Shown here in pieces: positions 52,688 through 62,680 of a DNA stretch of 64,000 nt (positions are counted from its first letter, which is position 1; the number at the start of each line of letters is the position of its first letter). Position numbers and translations under genes: made by a program. The notes below the pieces were generated by a model. That model saw nothing but the letters and a program-made list of their open reading frames with translations, was not told the origin of the DNA and did no database searches. The DNA comes from Aeromonas schubertii (GTDB lineage: Bacteria; Pseudomonadota; Gammaproteobacteria; Enterobacterales; Aeromonadaceae), in NCBI RefSeq assembly GCF_000820105.1, contig NZ_CDDB01000041.1:1-64000 (forward strand). The letters are read 5' to 3'.

Positions 52688-54274
52688 TCAGGCGATGACT
52701 GCGTCGGCCTTGGCTGTGGCCGCTTCCGGTGCCGGGTTGCGGATGAGGTAATCAAACGCCCCCAGCGCGGCGGTGGCGCCAGCCCCCATGGAGATGATGA
52801 TCTGCTTGAATGGCACAGTAGTGGCATCCCCTGCGGCGTAGACGCCGGGCAGGGAGGTGGCGCCCTTGGTGTCGATCTCTATTTCGCCAAAGCGGGTCAG
52901 GGCCACCTCACTTCCTTTCAGGAACTCGGTGTTCGGCACCAGACCGATCTGGACGAAGATACCGGCCACTGCCAGATGCTTGATCTCGCCGGTGGTGCGA
53001 TCTTCGTAATCCATGCCCACCACCTTGCTGCCGTCACCGATCACCTCGGTGGTGCGGGCGCTCATGATGATGTCGATATTGCTCATGGAGCGGGCCTTCT
53101 TCTGCAATACCTCGTCGGCACGCAGGGTATCGGCGAACTCCACCACGGTGACATGCTCGACGATGCCGGCCAAGTCGATGGCTGCCTCGATGCCGGAGTT
53201 ACCGCCACCGATCACCGCAACTCGCTTGCCCTTGAAGAAGGGGCCGTCACAGTGGGGGCAGTAAGCCACACCCTTGGTGCGGTACTCGAGTTCTCCCGGC
53301 ACGTTCAGATCGCGCCAGCGGGCACCGGTCGCCAGGATCACGGCGCGGCTCTTCAAGGTGGCGCCAGAGGCGAGATCCACGTTGACATAGCCGTCACGGC
53401 TGATGGCGGCGGCGCGCTGCTCGGTGATCACTTCCACCCCGTACTGCTTGACGTGCAGCTCCAGGCTGGCGGCCAGCTTGGGGCCCTCGGTGTAGGGCAC
53501 GGAGATGAAGTTCTCGATGCCGACGGTGTCCATCACCTGGCCACCGAAACGCTCGGCAACGATGGCGGTGCGAATGCCTTTGCGGGCGGCATAGATGGCG
53601 GCGGCAGCGCCAGCCGGGCCACCGCCCACCACCAGCACGTCGTAGGGATCTTTCTCATTCAGTTCGGCGGCCTTGCGCTCGGCGGCGCCGGTGTCGAGCT
53701 TGGCGACGATCTCTTCCAGTGAAATGCGGCCCTGGCTGAACGGCTGGCCATTCAGGTAGACGTTCGGTACCGCCATGATCTGGCGCTCGTTGACCTCGTC
53801 CTGGAACAGGGCGCCGTCGATCATGGTATGAGTGATGCCAGGGTTCAGGGTGGCCATCAGGTTCAGTGCCTGAACCACGTCCGGGCAGTTGTGGCAAGAG
53901 AGCGAAATATAGGTCTCGAAGTGGAACTCGCCCTTGAGACTCTTGATCTGCTCCTGCACGGCCGGATCGGCCTTGGAGGGGTGACCGCCGCTTTGCAGCA
54001 GGGCGAGCACCAGAGAAGTAAATTCATGACCCATGGGAATGCCGGCAAAGTGAATGCGCGGGGCTTGGCCCTGGGTGGCCACACTCATGGAAGGCTTGCG
54101 GGCGGCAGTGCCAGAGGTCTGGGTAATCTTGGGCGACATCCCGCTTATCTCGCTGGCCAGTGCCAGCAGTTCGGCGGATTTGTCACTGTCGTTGCCGGAC
54201 ACGCTGATCTCGATGGGATGGACTATGTACTGCAGATAGGTGTTCAGCTGTTGTTTGAGGTTGGTATCCAGCAT
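52688..54274 (-). CDS. ahpF: alkyl hydroperoxide reductase subunit F
   Basis: 528 residues. N-terminal thioredoxin-like domain with SLSCHNCPD (~128), then a thioredoxin-reductase-like flavoprotein: FAD site [17 protein letters not shown] (~217), NADH site [10 protein letters not shown] and redox CPHC in [10 protein letters not shown] (~343). Passes electrons from NADH to AhpC. Start ATG 54274 has AAGGA 8 nt upstream. Separated from ahpC by a terminator, so ahpF is read through at reduced level. Confidence 0.96.
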   Translation of the reverse strand: MLDTNLKQQLNTYLQYIVHPIEISVSGNDSDKSAELLALASEISGMSPKITQTSGTAARKPSMSVATQGQAPRIHFAGIPMGHEFTSLVLALLQSGGHPSKADPAVQEQIKSLKGEFHFETYISLSCHNCPDVVQALNLMATLNPGITHTMIDGALFQDEVNERQIMAVPNVYLNGQPFSQGRISLEEIVAKLDTGAAERKAAELNEKDPYDVLVVGGGPAGAAAAIYAARKGIRTAIVAERFGGQVMDTVGIENFISVPYTEGPKLAASLELHVKQYGVEVITEQRAAAISRDGYVNVDLASGATLKSRAVILATGARWRDLNVPGELEYRTKGVAYCPHCDGPFFKGKRVAVIGGGNSGIEAAIDLAGIVEHVTVVEFADTLRADEVLQKKARSMSNIDIIMSARTTEVIGDGSKVVGMDYEDRTTGEIKHLAVAGIFVQIGLVPNTEFLKGSEVALTRFGEIEIDTKGATSLPGVYAAGDATTVPFKQIIISMGAGATAALGAFDYLIRNPAPEAATAKADAVIA

Positions 54275-54323
54275 GGTCGAATTCCTTCTAGGGATGGCGG
54301 GTCGGCGGTATCTGTGGTCCGGA

Positions 54324-54353
54324 AAAGAGACCGGCCCTGAATCGGGCCGGTCT
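54324..54353 (-). terminator. terminator between ahpC and ahpF
   Basis: AGACCGGCCC / GGGCCGGTCT stem followed by TCTTTTCC on the minus strand; a partial terminator lowering ahpF relative to ahpC. Confidence 0.8.
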
Positions 54354-54368
54354 TTGGAGTGGGGAGGC

Positions 54369-54935
54369 TTAGATCTTGCCTACCAGATCCAGGGACGGGG
54401 CCAGAGTGGCTTCGCCTTCTTTCCATTTGGCCGGGCATACTTCACCCGGGTGAGCGGCAACGTACTGGGCAGCCTTGACCTTGCGCAGCAGCTCCAGGGC
54501 GTCACGGCCGATGCCGCCAGCGTTGATCTCTACGATCTGGATGATGCCCTGCGGATCGATGACGAAGGTGCCGCGGTCAGCCAGACCGGCTTCTTCGATC
54601 ATCACGCCGAAGTTGCGGGTGATGGTGCCGGTGGGGTCGCCGATCATCGGGTACTGGATCTTCTGGATGGTGTCAGAAGTGTCGTGCCAGGCCTTGTGGG
54701 TGAAGTGGGTGTCGGTGGAGACGGAGTAGATCTCGACGCCCAGCTTCTGGAATTCGGCGTAGTTGTCAGCGAGGTCGCCCAGCTCGGTCGGGCAGACGAA
54801 GGTGAAATCAGCCGGGTAGAAGAAGACAACGGACCACTTGCCTTTCAGGTCGGCATCGGAGACCTGGATGAACTTGCCGTTGTGGTAGGCAGTGGCGTTG
54901 AACGGCTTGATTTCGGTGTTGATGTAGGTAGACAT
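54369..54935 (-). CDS. ahpC: alkyl hydroperoxide reductase subunit C (peroxiredoxin)
   Basis: 188-residue typical 2-Cys peroxiredoxin. Peroxidatic Cys48 in [12 protein letters not shown] and resolving Cys167 in GEVCPAKW, with the C-terminal tail that allows overoxidation sensitivity. Start ATG 54935 with AAGGAG 8 nt upstream; a 17-codon extension lacks the usual N-terminus. Confidence 0.97.
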   Translation of the reverse strand: MSTYINTEIKPFNATAYHNGKFIQVSDADLKGKWSVVFFYPADFTFVCPTELGDLADNYAEFQKLGVEIYSVSTDTHFTHKAWHDTSDTIQKIQYPMIGDPTGTITRNFGVMIEEAGLADRGTFVIDPQGIIQIVEINAGGIGRDALELLRKVKAAQYVAAHPGEVCPAKWKEGEATLAPSLDLVGKI

Positions 54936-55005
54936 TCGTAAGCTCCTTGAGGCGTCTTTCGATTTAAGTTCGGCGTTACTGAGCATCGCTGCTCAACTGG
55001 TTGTC

Positions 55006-55033
55006 ACTATAGGGGGCACAAACAATCGATTAA
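55006..55033 (-). promoter_or_regulatory. tentative ahpC promoter
   Basis: Minus strand TTAATC, 16 nt, TATAGT (a 5/6 match to the -10 consensus). The AT-rich DNA upstream, including GATAGG at ~55050, could bind OxyR, but no full OxyR site is clear. Confidence 0.45.
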
Positions 55034-55154
55034 AGTAACAAAAACCTATCGCATAAATCATATTTTTAGATTAACCATCCTCTCTGTACCCCGGATGAAC
55101 AGGGAACGCCTACCCGTCACTTTTATCAATAGATGCTCAACGCTATGAAATTCA

Positions 55155-55790
55155 TCACATTTTATCGCACACGCTGCGTTCGAGGCGACGCAGGGTATCG
55201 ACCCCTCCCAGAATGCGGGTCAGGGCGGTCAGCAGGCAGAGGGCACCAAAACCCCAGGCGAGAGGGGCGAATGCGTGGGGCCAGAGACAGAGAAGGATGA
55301 AAAAGAGCAGGGTCTCGCTGCCCTCCGTGATCCCCCCCATGTAGTAGAGCGACTTGTGGCGGTAGACAGGGCTTTCGATCCCCCGCTTGCCGGCCATCAC
55401 GGCGAAGGCGAGAAAACTCGAGCCTGTGCCCATGAAACAGAAGAGCAGAAAGGCTGCCGGCAGGGCGTTGGCGTTGGGGTTTGCCAGGGCAAAGCCCAGT
55501 ACCACGGCGGCGTAGAAGATGAAGTCGCAGGTGATGTCGAGAAAGCCGCCGCTGTCGGTGATCCCCTGATAACGTGCCAGGGCGCCATCGAGCCCGTCGC
55601 CCAACCGGTTGAGAAGAATGGCGGCCAAGGCCAGTGGATAGAGGTTCAAGGCCAGCAGGGGCACGGCCAGCAGGCCGATGGCAAAGGCGGTCAGGGTCAC
55701 CGTATCGGCCCGGACGCCCCGTCGCGCCAGCGGTGAGGCGAGGGCCGCCAGCGGGCGCCGGGTGAGGGGGGCGAGGTAGCGATCAAGCAT
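55155..55790 (-). CDS. ynjF: CDP-alcohol phosphatidyltransferase family protein, YnjF-like
   Basis: 211 residues, about six TM helices. The CDP-alcohol phosphotransferase motif is complete: DGLDGALAR followed by GGFLD and a final Asp (ITCD), ~55-85. Acts on a CDP-activated lipid head group; product unknown. It overlaps ynjD by 8 bp and has GGAG 7 nt before ATG 55790. Last gene of the ynj-like run; E. coli ynjF sits in the same order. Confidence 0.86.
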   Translation of the reverse strand: MLDRYLAPLTRRPLAALASPLARRGVRADTVTLTAFAIGLLAVPLLALNLYPLALAAILLNRLGDGLDGALARYQGITDSGGFLDITCDFIFYAAVVLGFALANPNANALPAAFLLFCFMGTGSSFLAFAVMAGKRGIESPVYRHKSLYYMGGITEGSETLLFFILLCLWPHAFAPLAWGFGALCLLTALTRILGGVDTLRRLERSVCDKM

Positions 55791-56451
55791 GGCTGTTCTC
55801 CGGGGCAAGGCGCAGGATCTCCCCCGGGGCGTCCTCGGGGTCGTGGGTCACCAACAGCACGGGGATAGCCGCGCAGCGGGCAAACACCCAGTGACGAAAT
55901 GCCGCCCGCAGGGGCTGATCGAGGCGGGAGAAGGGCTCATCGAGCAGCAGGGCGCGCGGGCGGGCGAGCAGGGTGCGAAGCAGGCTCACCCGGGCACGCT
56001 CGCCGCCGGAGAGCTGGTGGGGAAGGCGCTGGCCGAACGCCCCGAGCCCCGCATCGTCCAGGGCGCGGCCCACGGCATCGAGCCGCGCTAGTGGGTCCCC
56101 CGCCGGCACGGCAAAGAGCAGGTTCTGCGCCACCGTCAGGTGAGCAAACAGCAGATCGTCCTGAAACAGGATGCCGATGCCGCGCCGCTCTATGGATTGC
56201 TCACGAAGGCGCTCCCCGGCCAGGGTGAAGCACCCCTCCCAGCTTAAGGGGCTATGCCCCTCGAGGCGTGACGGGGCGGCGTTCTGACCCCGCTCGGGCA
56301 GGGCGCCCAGCAGGGCGGCGAGCAGGCTGCTCTTGCCGCAGCCACTGGGCCCCATCAGGGTCAGCGGGGCGCCGGGGGCGATGGAAAAGTCGGGCACCCT
56401 GAGCAGGGGGCGCTCCCCTTGATAGAGGGTAAAGGATTGCACGCTCAGCAT
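55783..56451 (-). CDS. ynjD: ABC transporter ATPase, YnjD-like
   Basis: 222 residues. Walker A GPSGCGKSS (~34-42), signature LSGGERARVSL (~145) and Walker B LLLDEPFSRLD (~167). I chose the ATG at 56451, which overlaps the ynjC end by 7 bp; the longer open frame upstream is the antisense-biased part of ynjC. Works with YnjC and YnjB as an importer. Confidence 0.9.
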   Translation of the reverse strand: MLSVQSFTLYQGERPLLRVPDFSIAPGAPLTLMGPSGCGKSSLLAALLGALPERGQNAAPSRLEGHSPLSWEGCFTLAGERLREQSIERRGIGILFQDDLLFAHLTVAQNLLFAVPAGDPLARLDAVGRALDDAGLGAFGQRLPHQLSGGERARVSLLRTLLARPRALLLDEPFSRLDQPLRAAFRHWVFARCAAIPVLLVTHDPEDAPGEILRLAPENSHA

Positions 56452-58073
56452 GGGCGACGCTCCAGAGGGTTGATGCGGCCCGGCAGCCAGAGGGCCAGCA
56501 GGAAGGCGGCCAGGGGAATAAGCAGTTGCAGCAGGGCATAGAGCCCGGCCAGCCGGCGGTTGAGGCCGCTGCCGATGGCCACCGCCTCCGTGGTCAGGGT
56601 CATCACCCGGCCGCCGCCGAGCAGCAGGGTCGGCAGGTATTGGGCCAGGCTGACCGCCACCCCGACCGCCAGGGCGGCCAGCAGGGGGCGGGCGAGCAGG
56701 GGCAGCTTGATGCGCCACCAGGCTCGCCAGGGGGAGGCTCCCAGGGCGCGGGCGCACAGGAGCAACCGCTCATCGAAACTATGCCAGGGGCCACGCAGGC
56801 ACAGATACACATAGGGGAAGACAAACAGCAGCTGGCCCCAGACCACCCAGCCGATCCCCGGGGTTGTGTCCAGATAGGCCAGGGCCTGATCCAAGCCGAT
56901 CAGCAGGCTCGCCTGAGGCAGCAACAGGGGCAGGCAGAGCAGCCACAATGGCCAGGGGCGACGCTCGCTCTCCAGCACCAGCAGGGCCCAGAGGGCGGCA
57001 AGCCACGTCGTGACCAGCGCCAGCGCCAGTGTGGTGCCGAGCAAAGGCAGCGCCGTCGGCAGCGCCTCCTGCCATCCCAGCGAGGAGAGATGGGTGGGAA
57101 AGAGATCGGGAAAACGCCAGCGGCGAGTCACCGACCAGAGCAAGAGGGCGAGCAGTATGGCGCCATTCACTGCGAGCAGCAGACCGGTGAGGGCTGCGGG
57201 CCAGCGGCGGGCCCGGGCCGGGCGGCGGTGGCCGTCAAGCTGGCGGTGCCTGAGCCCCCGGCAGGCGAGATACTCGAGCCATCGCAACAGGGCGAGCAGC
57301 AAGAGCGCCGCGCTGAGCAGCAGCAGGGCACCCTGATGGGCGAGCCGGTGCAAGGAGAGGTCAGCCTCCCGGCTCCAGAGCCAGAGACGCTGGGCCAGCA
57401 CCGGGGGGGCGTCGGGGCCGAGTAGCAGGGGCAGGTCGACTACCCCGCAGCCATAGGCGGCGATGGCGGCCAGGGGCAGCCGGATCTTCGGCCAGAGGGC
57501 GGGCAGCAGCAGGCGCCACCACACTTGAGCCGGGGAAAAGCCCAGACTCTGGCCGAGATGAAGCTGGCGGGTCACCTCGTGGCGGTGCAGGGCGGCGAGG
57601 GCCATCAGCAGCAGAAAGGGGAGCTCCTTGAGGGTGAGTGCCAGTGTCAACCCCAGTCCGAGGGGGTCACGCAGGGTCTGCCAGTCTGGCGGAAGGCTCC
57701 ATCCGAGCAGCTGGGCGGGCAGGCGCAGCAGCCAGCCCGAGGGGGCAACGAGAAAGGCGAGTCCCACCGCGAAGGCCACGTGGGGCAGGGCCAACAGGGG
57801 GGAGAGCCACCGCTCGAGGCGGCGCAAAGGGGGGCTCTCCCAGCCATGGGCCAGCAGGGCGAAGGTGAGCAGCAGGGTGAACAGGGTCGACCCCAGGGAG
57901 ACCCCCAGGGTCAGTAGCAGCGAGGTGGCAAGCCCGGGGGCGGCCAGCAGGGCCGACCAGCCGGCCCCATCCCGCAGGGCAGAAAGCAGGGCCCCCAGAC
58001 CTGCCAACAGGGGCAGGCCGAGCAGCAGCAGGGTGGTGATGAGGGCCAGGGGGCGCAGGCGCTCACTGGCCAT
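56445..58073 (-). CDS. ynjC: ABC transporter permease, YnjC-like (two fused permease halves)
   Basis: 542 residues and about 12 TM helices, with two EAA-type loops (QSLGFSPAQVWWRLLLPALWPK ~158, split: SLGFSPAQVWWRLLLP; and ALGASPWRAWWRIKLPLL ~455). The duplicated permease halves resemble thiamine/iron-type permeases. Start ATG 58073, overlapping the ynjB end by 11 bp, has no strong Shine-Dalgarno, so translation is likely coupled. Confidence 0.88.
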   Translation of the reverse strand: MASERLRPLALITTLLLLGLPLLAGLGALLSALRDGAGWSALLAAPGLATSLLLTLGVSLGSTLFTLLLTFALLAHGWESPPLRRLERWLSPLLALPHVAFAVGLAFLVAPSGWLLRLPAQLLGWSLPPDWQTLRDPLGLGLTLALTLKELPFLLLMALAALHRHEVTRQLHLGQSLGFSPAQVWWRLLLPALWPKIRLPLAAIAAYGCGVVDLPLLLGPDAPPVLAQRLWLWSREADLSLHRLAHQGALLLLSAALLLLALLRWLEYLACRGLRHRQLDGHRRPARARRWPAALTGLLLAVNGAILLALLLWSVTRRWRFPDLFPTHLSSLGWQEALPTALPLLGTTLALALVTTWLAALWALLVLESERRPWPLWLLCLPLLLPQASLLIGLDQALAYLDTTPGIGWVVWGQLLFVFPYVYLCLRGPWHSFDERLLLCARALGASPWRAWWRIKLPLLARPLLAALAVGVAVSLAQYLPTLLLGGGRVMTLTTEAVAIGSGLNRRLAGLYALLQLLIPLAAFLLALWLPGRINPLERRPC

Positions 58074-59211
58074 AGCGACGGGCCCACTCCCGCTCGAGAT
58101 AGAGCTGCCAGCTGGGGTGTGGCTCGGCCTGGGCGGCAAAGCGCAGGGCCGGCAGTGTGCCCTTGGGCAGCGCCTCGGGGCGCAGCACGCCGGGGTCACC
58201 CCAGATGGTGGGATCGGCCTTACGGGCCTGAGCCTCCGGGCTGAGCAGGAAGTTGACCACCACTTTGGCCCCCGCGCGTGCGCGGGCGTTGAAGGGGATG
58301 GCGAGGAAGTGAGCGTTGGTGAGCGCCCCCTTTTGCATCACCACGGCTTCGACCCCCTCGGGCAGATTGCCGCTTAGCACGCCATAGGCGGCCTCTTGGG
58401 GGTTGAAGCTCAGGGCCATGTCCAGCTCGCCGTCATCGAGCAGTTGGCGGCTCTCGGCGGCGCCGGTGGGAAAAAGCTTGCCGGCGCGCCAGAGGCGAGG
58501 GTGCAAGGCATCGAGGAAGGCCCACAGGGGGGCGGTCACCCGGGCCGCATCGCTCTGCCCGGTGGAACCGTAGAGGGGGGCCGGGTCGGGGATGAGATCC
58601 AGCAGCATCTGCTTTAAGAAGCTCGAGCCGTGAAACTGGGGCGGCTTGGGATAGGTGAAGCGCCCGGGATGGGTTTGGGCCCAGGCGAGCAGGGCCGCGG
58701 CATTGGTGGGGGGAGATGGAACGCGCTCTTTGTCGACCATCAGGTTGAGCTGCCCCATGCCCCAGGGGGCCTCCAGCCCCTCAACCGGTACGGTAAAGTC
58801 CCGTTCGACCGGCAGTCCCTCGTCGACCAGCGCCATGTTGGGCAGCTCGGCAGTGAAGGGGGCGCCGAGCAAGGCGTTATCTTTCATCGACTTAAAATTT
58901 TCCCCGTTGACCCAGAGCAGATCCATGGTGCCTTCGCGCGCCTTGCCCGCCCGCTTCTGGGCCAGCAGAGAGGCGACGCTCGGGGCTATGTCATCGACCT
59001 TGACCTGGGTCAGGGTGATATCGAAGCGCTTCTTGATCTCGTCGGCGCTCCAGGCCAGGTAGCGATTGACCTCCGGGCTGCCACCCCAGGCGTGCAGATA
59101 GACCTGCTGGCCGCGGGCCTCCTGCAGGGTCTGTTGCCACTGACGCTGTGGATCGGCCCAACTGGGCAGGGTGATCAGGGCCAGCAACAGGGCGGCCATC
59201 TCTTTTCTCAT
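58063..59211 (-). CDS. ynjB: ABC transporter substrate-binding protein, YnjB-like
   Basis: 382 residues with a signal peptide (LLLALITLPSWA|DPQ). The mature protein has the bilobed extracellular-solute-binding family 1 look (LHAWGGSPEVNRYLAW, DLLWVNGENFKSM). Start ATG 59211 with GGAG 8 nt upstream. The substrate is unknown; the E. coli homologue's is also unassigned. Confidence 0.88.
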   Translation of the reverse strand: MRKEMAALLLALITLPSWADPQRQWQQTLQEARGQQVYLHAWGGSPEVNRYLAWSADEIKKRFDITLTQVKVDDIAPSVASLLAQKRAGKAREGTMDLLWVNGENFKSMKDNALLGAPFTAELPNMALVDEGLPVERDFTVPVEGLEAPWGMGQLNLMVDKERVPSPPTNAAALLAWAQTHPGRFTYPKPPQFHGSSFLKQMLLDLIPDPAPLYGSTGQSDAARVTAPLWAFLDALHPRLWRAGKLFPTGAAESRQLLDDGELDMALSFNPQEAAYGVLSGNLPEGVEAVVMQKGALTNAHFLAIPFNARARAGAKVVVNFLLSPEAQARKADPTIWGDPGVLRPEALPKGTLPALRFAAQAEPHPSWQLYLEREWARRYGQ

Positions 59212-59213
59212 CC

Positions 59214-61367
59214 TTAAGACTCCGAATGGGGGGGAAGGGGGCCGCGGCGCCAGGCGTGCCAGCGTCCGGCCAGGGTGAGCAACAGGCCCGGCTTGCGAGC
59301 CTGTCGCCAGAGGCCGGCCACGTACTTGTTACCCTCGCTGCGGGTAGGGTAGGGGTGAACGGTCGCGAGGATCTTGCCAAGGCCGAGCCCGTGCTGCATC
59401 GCCAGGGTAAACTCGGCGATGCGCTCTCCCGCCTCGGGCCCTACCAGGGTAACCCCGAGCAGGCGATCGCTGCCCGGTGCGGTGAGTACCTCCACAAACC
59501 CCTCCCGCTCGGCGTCGCAGATGGCTCGGTCAAGCTCGGCCAGCTCGAAGCGGGTGCGCTCAAACCCGATGGTGCGCTCACTCGCCTCCGCTGTGGTGAG
59601 GCCGACCCGGGCCAGCTGGGGCTCGGTGTAGACCACCTGGGGAATGGCCCGGTAATCGACCCGAAAACGGCGCAGGGAGCCAAAGAGGGCGTTGATGGCG
59701 GCATACCACCCCTGATGGGCGGCCACGTGGGTGAGCTGGTAAGGTCCTGCGACATCCCCCACCGCCAGGATGGAGGGGTGAGTGGTGGCGAGGGAGTCAT
59801 CCACCCGAATGGTGCCCTGGGCGGTGAGCTCTACCCCCAACGCCTCGAGACCGAAACCGGTTACGTTGGCCTGGCGCCCCAGGGCCAGCAGCAGGGTATC
59901 ACCGGTGATCCTGTGTTCATCCTGTTCCTTTAGAAGGTGCAGGGTAATCGCCTCTCCGTCTTGCGCCACGGCCAGAGTCTGGCAGGCCAGCTTTACATCG
60001 ACACCACAGCTGCGCAGCGTCTTTTCGATCACCCTTGCCGCATCGGGCTCCTCCCGGGGCAGCAGGCGCTCGGCCTGCTCGATCAGGGTGACCGGAACGC
60101 CGAGCAGGGCGAAGGCCTGTGCCAGCTCGCAGCCGATGGGGCCGCCTCCCAGGATCATCAGATGGCGCGGCGGGCGGCGAAGATCCCACAGGGTGTCGGA
60201 GGTGAGGTAGTTTACCCCCTCAAGCCCGGGTATGGGGGGCACGCGCGGCCTTGCGCCGGTGGCGATCACCAGATGACGGGCGGTCAGCACGGCCCCGTTC
60301 ACCTCGACCGACCAGGGCGAGCGCAGGTGTGCCCGCCCCTCGATGCACTCGACCCCCAGCCCCTGGTAGCGCTCGATGGAGTCGTGAGGAGCCACCTCAG
60401 TGATCACCCGGGCCACCCGCTCCATCACGGCAGCAAAGTCGGGCTGGCTCTGGCCAGGGCTGAAGCCAAGCTCGGCGGCGCGGCGCTGCTCGGCGGCGAA
60501 GCGGGCCGAGCGCAGCAGCGCCTTGGAGGGGACACAGCCGTGGTTGAGGCAATCCCCCCCCATGGCCCTGGCCTCGATAAGCCCGACCCGGGCCCCGGTC
60601 ACGGCGGCGATGTAGCTGGTGACCAGCCCCCCGGCACCGGCGCCCACCACCAGCAGGTTGTAATCAAAGTGTTTGGGCTTGGGCCAGCGTTGCCGACGGC
60701 GTCGCTCGGCCAGCCGAGCGGCGATGAACTTGCCCAGCCAGGGCAGCAGCCCGAGCAGGCAGAGGGTGGTGATCAGGGCGGGCGACAGCACCTCCCCGGT
60801 ACTGGCCAGGGTGGCGAGCTCGCTGCCCGCCAGCACATAGATGCAGGTCGCCGGCAGCATGCCGAGCTGGCTGACCCAGGCATAGGTGGTCAGGGGCATG
60901 CGGGTGAGCCCCATCAAGAGATTGACCATGAAGAAGGGGAAGAGGGGGACCAGGCGCAGGGTCATAAGGTAATAGATGCCATCTCGCTCCAGTCCGCCGT
61001 TGATGCGCTCGAGTTGTGGGCCGAAGCGGCGGCTCACTACGCCGCGCAGCAGATAGCGGGCCGAGAGAAAGGCCAGAGAGGCGCCGAGGGTACTGGCCAG
61101 GGAGACCAGCAGCAGCCCCCAGCCAATCCCGAGCAGGGCGCTGCCCCCCAGGGTGAGCAGGGTGGCCCCCGGCAGGGAGAGGCCGGTGCTCAGCACATAG
61201 AGAAAAAAGAAGCCGAGTGCGGCCAGAAGGAAGTGCCCGTCGACCCAGGCCTGCCACTGAGCCTGGTGGCGCTGCAGACTGGCGAGGTTGAGCCACTGCC
61301 CCAGATCGAGGGCGTAGTAACTGCCCACCAGGGCGAGCAGCAGGCAGAGCAGTACCCCGCGTCTCAT
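59214..61367 (-). CDS. TVP38/TMEM64 membrane domain fused to pyridine nucleotide-disulfide oxidoreductase
   Basis: 717 residues. The first ~230 residues are a TVP38/DedA-like membrane domain (GLSLPGATLLTLGGSALLG, MTLRLVPLFPFFMVNLLMG) as in E. coli YdjX/YdjZ. The rest is a MerA/Lpd-type flavoprotein: FAD GAGAGGLVTSY, redox CLNHGC in GGDCLNHGCVPSK, NAD site LGGGPIGCELAQ and the C-terminal HPYPTRSEG with the proton-shuttle His. Both activities in one chain suggests membrane-coupled electron transfer; the substrate is unknown. The ydjXYZ-ynjA-F gene group in E. coli has the same parts as separate genes. Overlaps ynjA by 4 bp. Confidence 0.87.
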   Translation of the reverse strand: MRRGVLLCLLLALVGSYYALDLGQWLNLASLQRHQAQWQAWVDGHFLLAALGFFFLYVLSTGLSLPGATLLTLGGSALLGIGWGLLLVSLASTLGASLAFLSARYLLRGVVSRRFGPQLERINGGLERDGIYYLMTLRLVPLFPFFMVNLLMGLTRMPLTTYAWVSQLGMLPATCIYVLAGSELATLASTGEVLSPALITTLCLLGLLPWLGKFIAARLAERRRRQRWPKPKHFDYNLLVVGAGAGGLVTSYIAAVTGARVGLIEARAMGGDCLNHGCVPSKALLRSARFAAEQRRAAELGFSPGQSQPDFAAVMERVARVITEVAPHDSIERYQGLGVECIEGRAHLRSPWSVEVNGAVLTARHLVIATGARPRVPPIPGLEGVNYLTSDTLWDLRRPPRHLMILGGGPIGCELAQAFALLGVPVTLIEQAERLLPREEPDAARVIEKTLRSCGVDVKLACQTLAVAQDGEAITLHLLKEQDEHRITGDTLLLALGRQANVTGFGLEALGVELTAQGTIRVDDSLATTHPSILAVGDVAGPYQLTHVAAHQGWYAAINALFGSLRRFRVDYRAIPQVVYTEPQLARVGLTTAEASERTIGFERTRFELAELDRAICDAEREGFVEVLTAPGSDRLLGVTLVGPEAGERIAEFTLAMQHGLGLGKILATVHPYPTRSEGNKYVAGLWRQARKPGLLLTLAGRWHAWRRGPLPPHSES

Positions 61368-61930
61368 CGTGGCGCCCCTGAGCCGGGCTGCACCGGCAGC
61401 TGGCAAAAGCCCTGGGTTGGCACGTCGAGGGCGGCGTTGAACTTGGCCGACATGTTTTGAAAGGCGATGAGGCCGGTGAGCTCGACCAGGGCGTCGTCGT
61501 CAAACCAGGGGCGCAGCCGCGCCACCTGATCGTCGTTGACACCATCGAGGCCAGTCATCGCCTCGGCGTAATCGAGCACGGCCCGCTCGCGTTCGTCAAA
61601 CAGCGGCGAGTCGCGCCAGCTCGCCAGGGCCTCGACCTTGTCGCTCGAGCCGGCCCGCTCCACCAGGGTCATGGCGTTGATATCGACGCAGAAGCGGCAC
61701 CAGTTGAGCTGGGAGACCCGTACCGTGACCAGGGAACGCAGCACGGGGTCAATGGGGGAGCGGCGGCGGTTGATCACCCCGTAGAGGGTCGCCACGGCGG
61801 CGAAGAGGCGAGGGGAGCGCCCCCAGCATTTGCCGGGGATCAACACCTGGCCATAGTTGCGTTTTTGCAGCCAGAAAAAGGGTTTGATAAACCAGGCATA
61901 CTCCCGGTCCGGTTTCAGTTCGATGCGCAT
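61364..61930 (-). CDS. ynjA: carboxymuconolactone decarboxylase-family protein, YnjA-like
   Basis: 188 residues, AhpD-like helical fold, with the redox pair in WCRFCVDINAM (CxxC, ~88). AhpD-type proteins have peroxidase or thiol-disulfide activity. Start ATG 61930 has GGGAG upstream. First gene of the ynj-like operon. Confidence 0.88.
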   Translation of the reverse strand: MRIELKPDREYAWFIKPFFWLQKRNYGQVLIPGKCWGRSPRLFAAVATLYGVINRRRSPIDPVLRSLVTVRVSQLNWCRFCVDINAMTLVERAGSSDKVEALASWRDSPLFDERERAVLDYAEAMTGLDGVNDDQVARLRPWFDDDALVELTGLIAFQNMSAKFNAALDVPTQGFCQLPVQPGSGAPR

Positions 61931-61945
61931 GAGACTCCCTTAACA

Positions 61946-62623
61946 TCAATGGCGTGTGGTGGTGCCGCCAGGGGCATGGCGGGCGAGCTCCCGGTCGAGA
62001 TCCTGCATAAAGGCGACGATGCGGGCCCGGTTCGCCCCGAGATCCGATTGCCCGACCCGGGAGGCCGAGCGCATGTCGACCCGGGTCTCCTGTCCCACCC
62101 GGATGCGCAGGGCGATGTCGTCCACAAAGCCAAACCAGGGGCTGGTGGCGACGGCCTGTAGCCCTTGTGGGGTGCGCAGGGTCTGCCAGCCGCGCGCCTG
62201 CATCAGGGTCTCGGCCACGGCGATAACCTGGCCGGGCAGGGCGGCGGTATAGAGAGGACCCGGATTGTCGGCAAAGGCTTTCAATATCCCCTGATTGACC
62301 GGCAGATCGCCCTCACCGCGCAGCTGCTCGGCCCAGAGCAGGGGCGGAGGGGAATAGGGATCGGTGGCCACGTCGTTTTGCAGCGGGTGGCGCAGGGCCT
62401 GGGCCATAAACCAGAGCAGGGGGAGCAGGGGAAGGGCGCCGAGCAGGGCGCTCACACGCTGGGGACGCCAGGGGAGTCGCAGCAGCAGAAAGAGGGCGAT
62501 CAGGGCCGAGGCGCCGCAGCTGATAAACCCGCTCCACCAGGGCCAGAGGCCGAGTCGGGTCAGCAGGGGACCGGCCAACAGCAGGCTCCAGGCGAGCAGG
62601 GGCAGGATCAGATGTGATGGCAT
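61946..62623 (-). CDS. DUF1499 family protein
   Basis: 225 residues with three N-terminal TM helices (~5-85) and a C-terminal DUF1499 domain (ATSPWFGFVDDIALRIR, DMRSASRVGQSDLGAN). Function unknown. I use the ATG at 62623; it lies 15 bp upstream of ynjA and may be cotranscribed. Confidence 0.83.
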   Translation of the reverse strand: MPSHLILPLLAWSLLLAGPLLTRLGLWPWWSGFISCGASALIALFLLLRLPWRPQRVSALLGALPLLPLLWFMAQALRHPLQNDVATDPYSPPPLLWAEQLRGEGDLPVNQGILKAFADNPGPLYTAALPGQVIAVAETLMQARGWQTLRTPQGLQAVATSPWFGFVDDIALRIRVGQETRVDMRSASRVGQSDLGANRARIVAFMQDLDRELARHAPGGTTTRH

Positions 62624-62680
62624 GATGGCGACCAGAATCGAGTGCAAGCCCTAAAGGATACCGCTAATCCTATGATCCCG

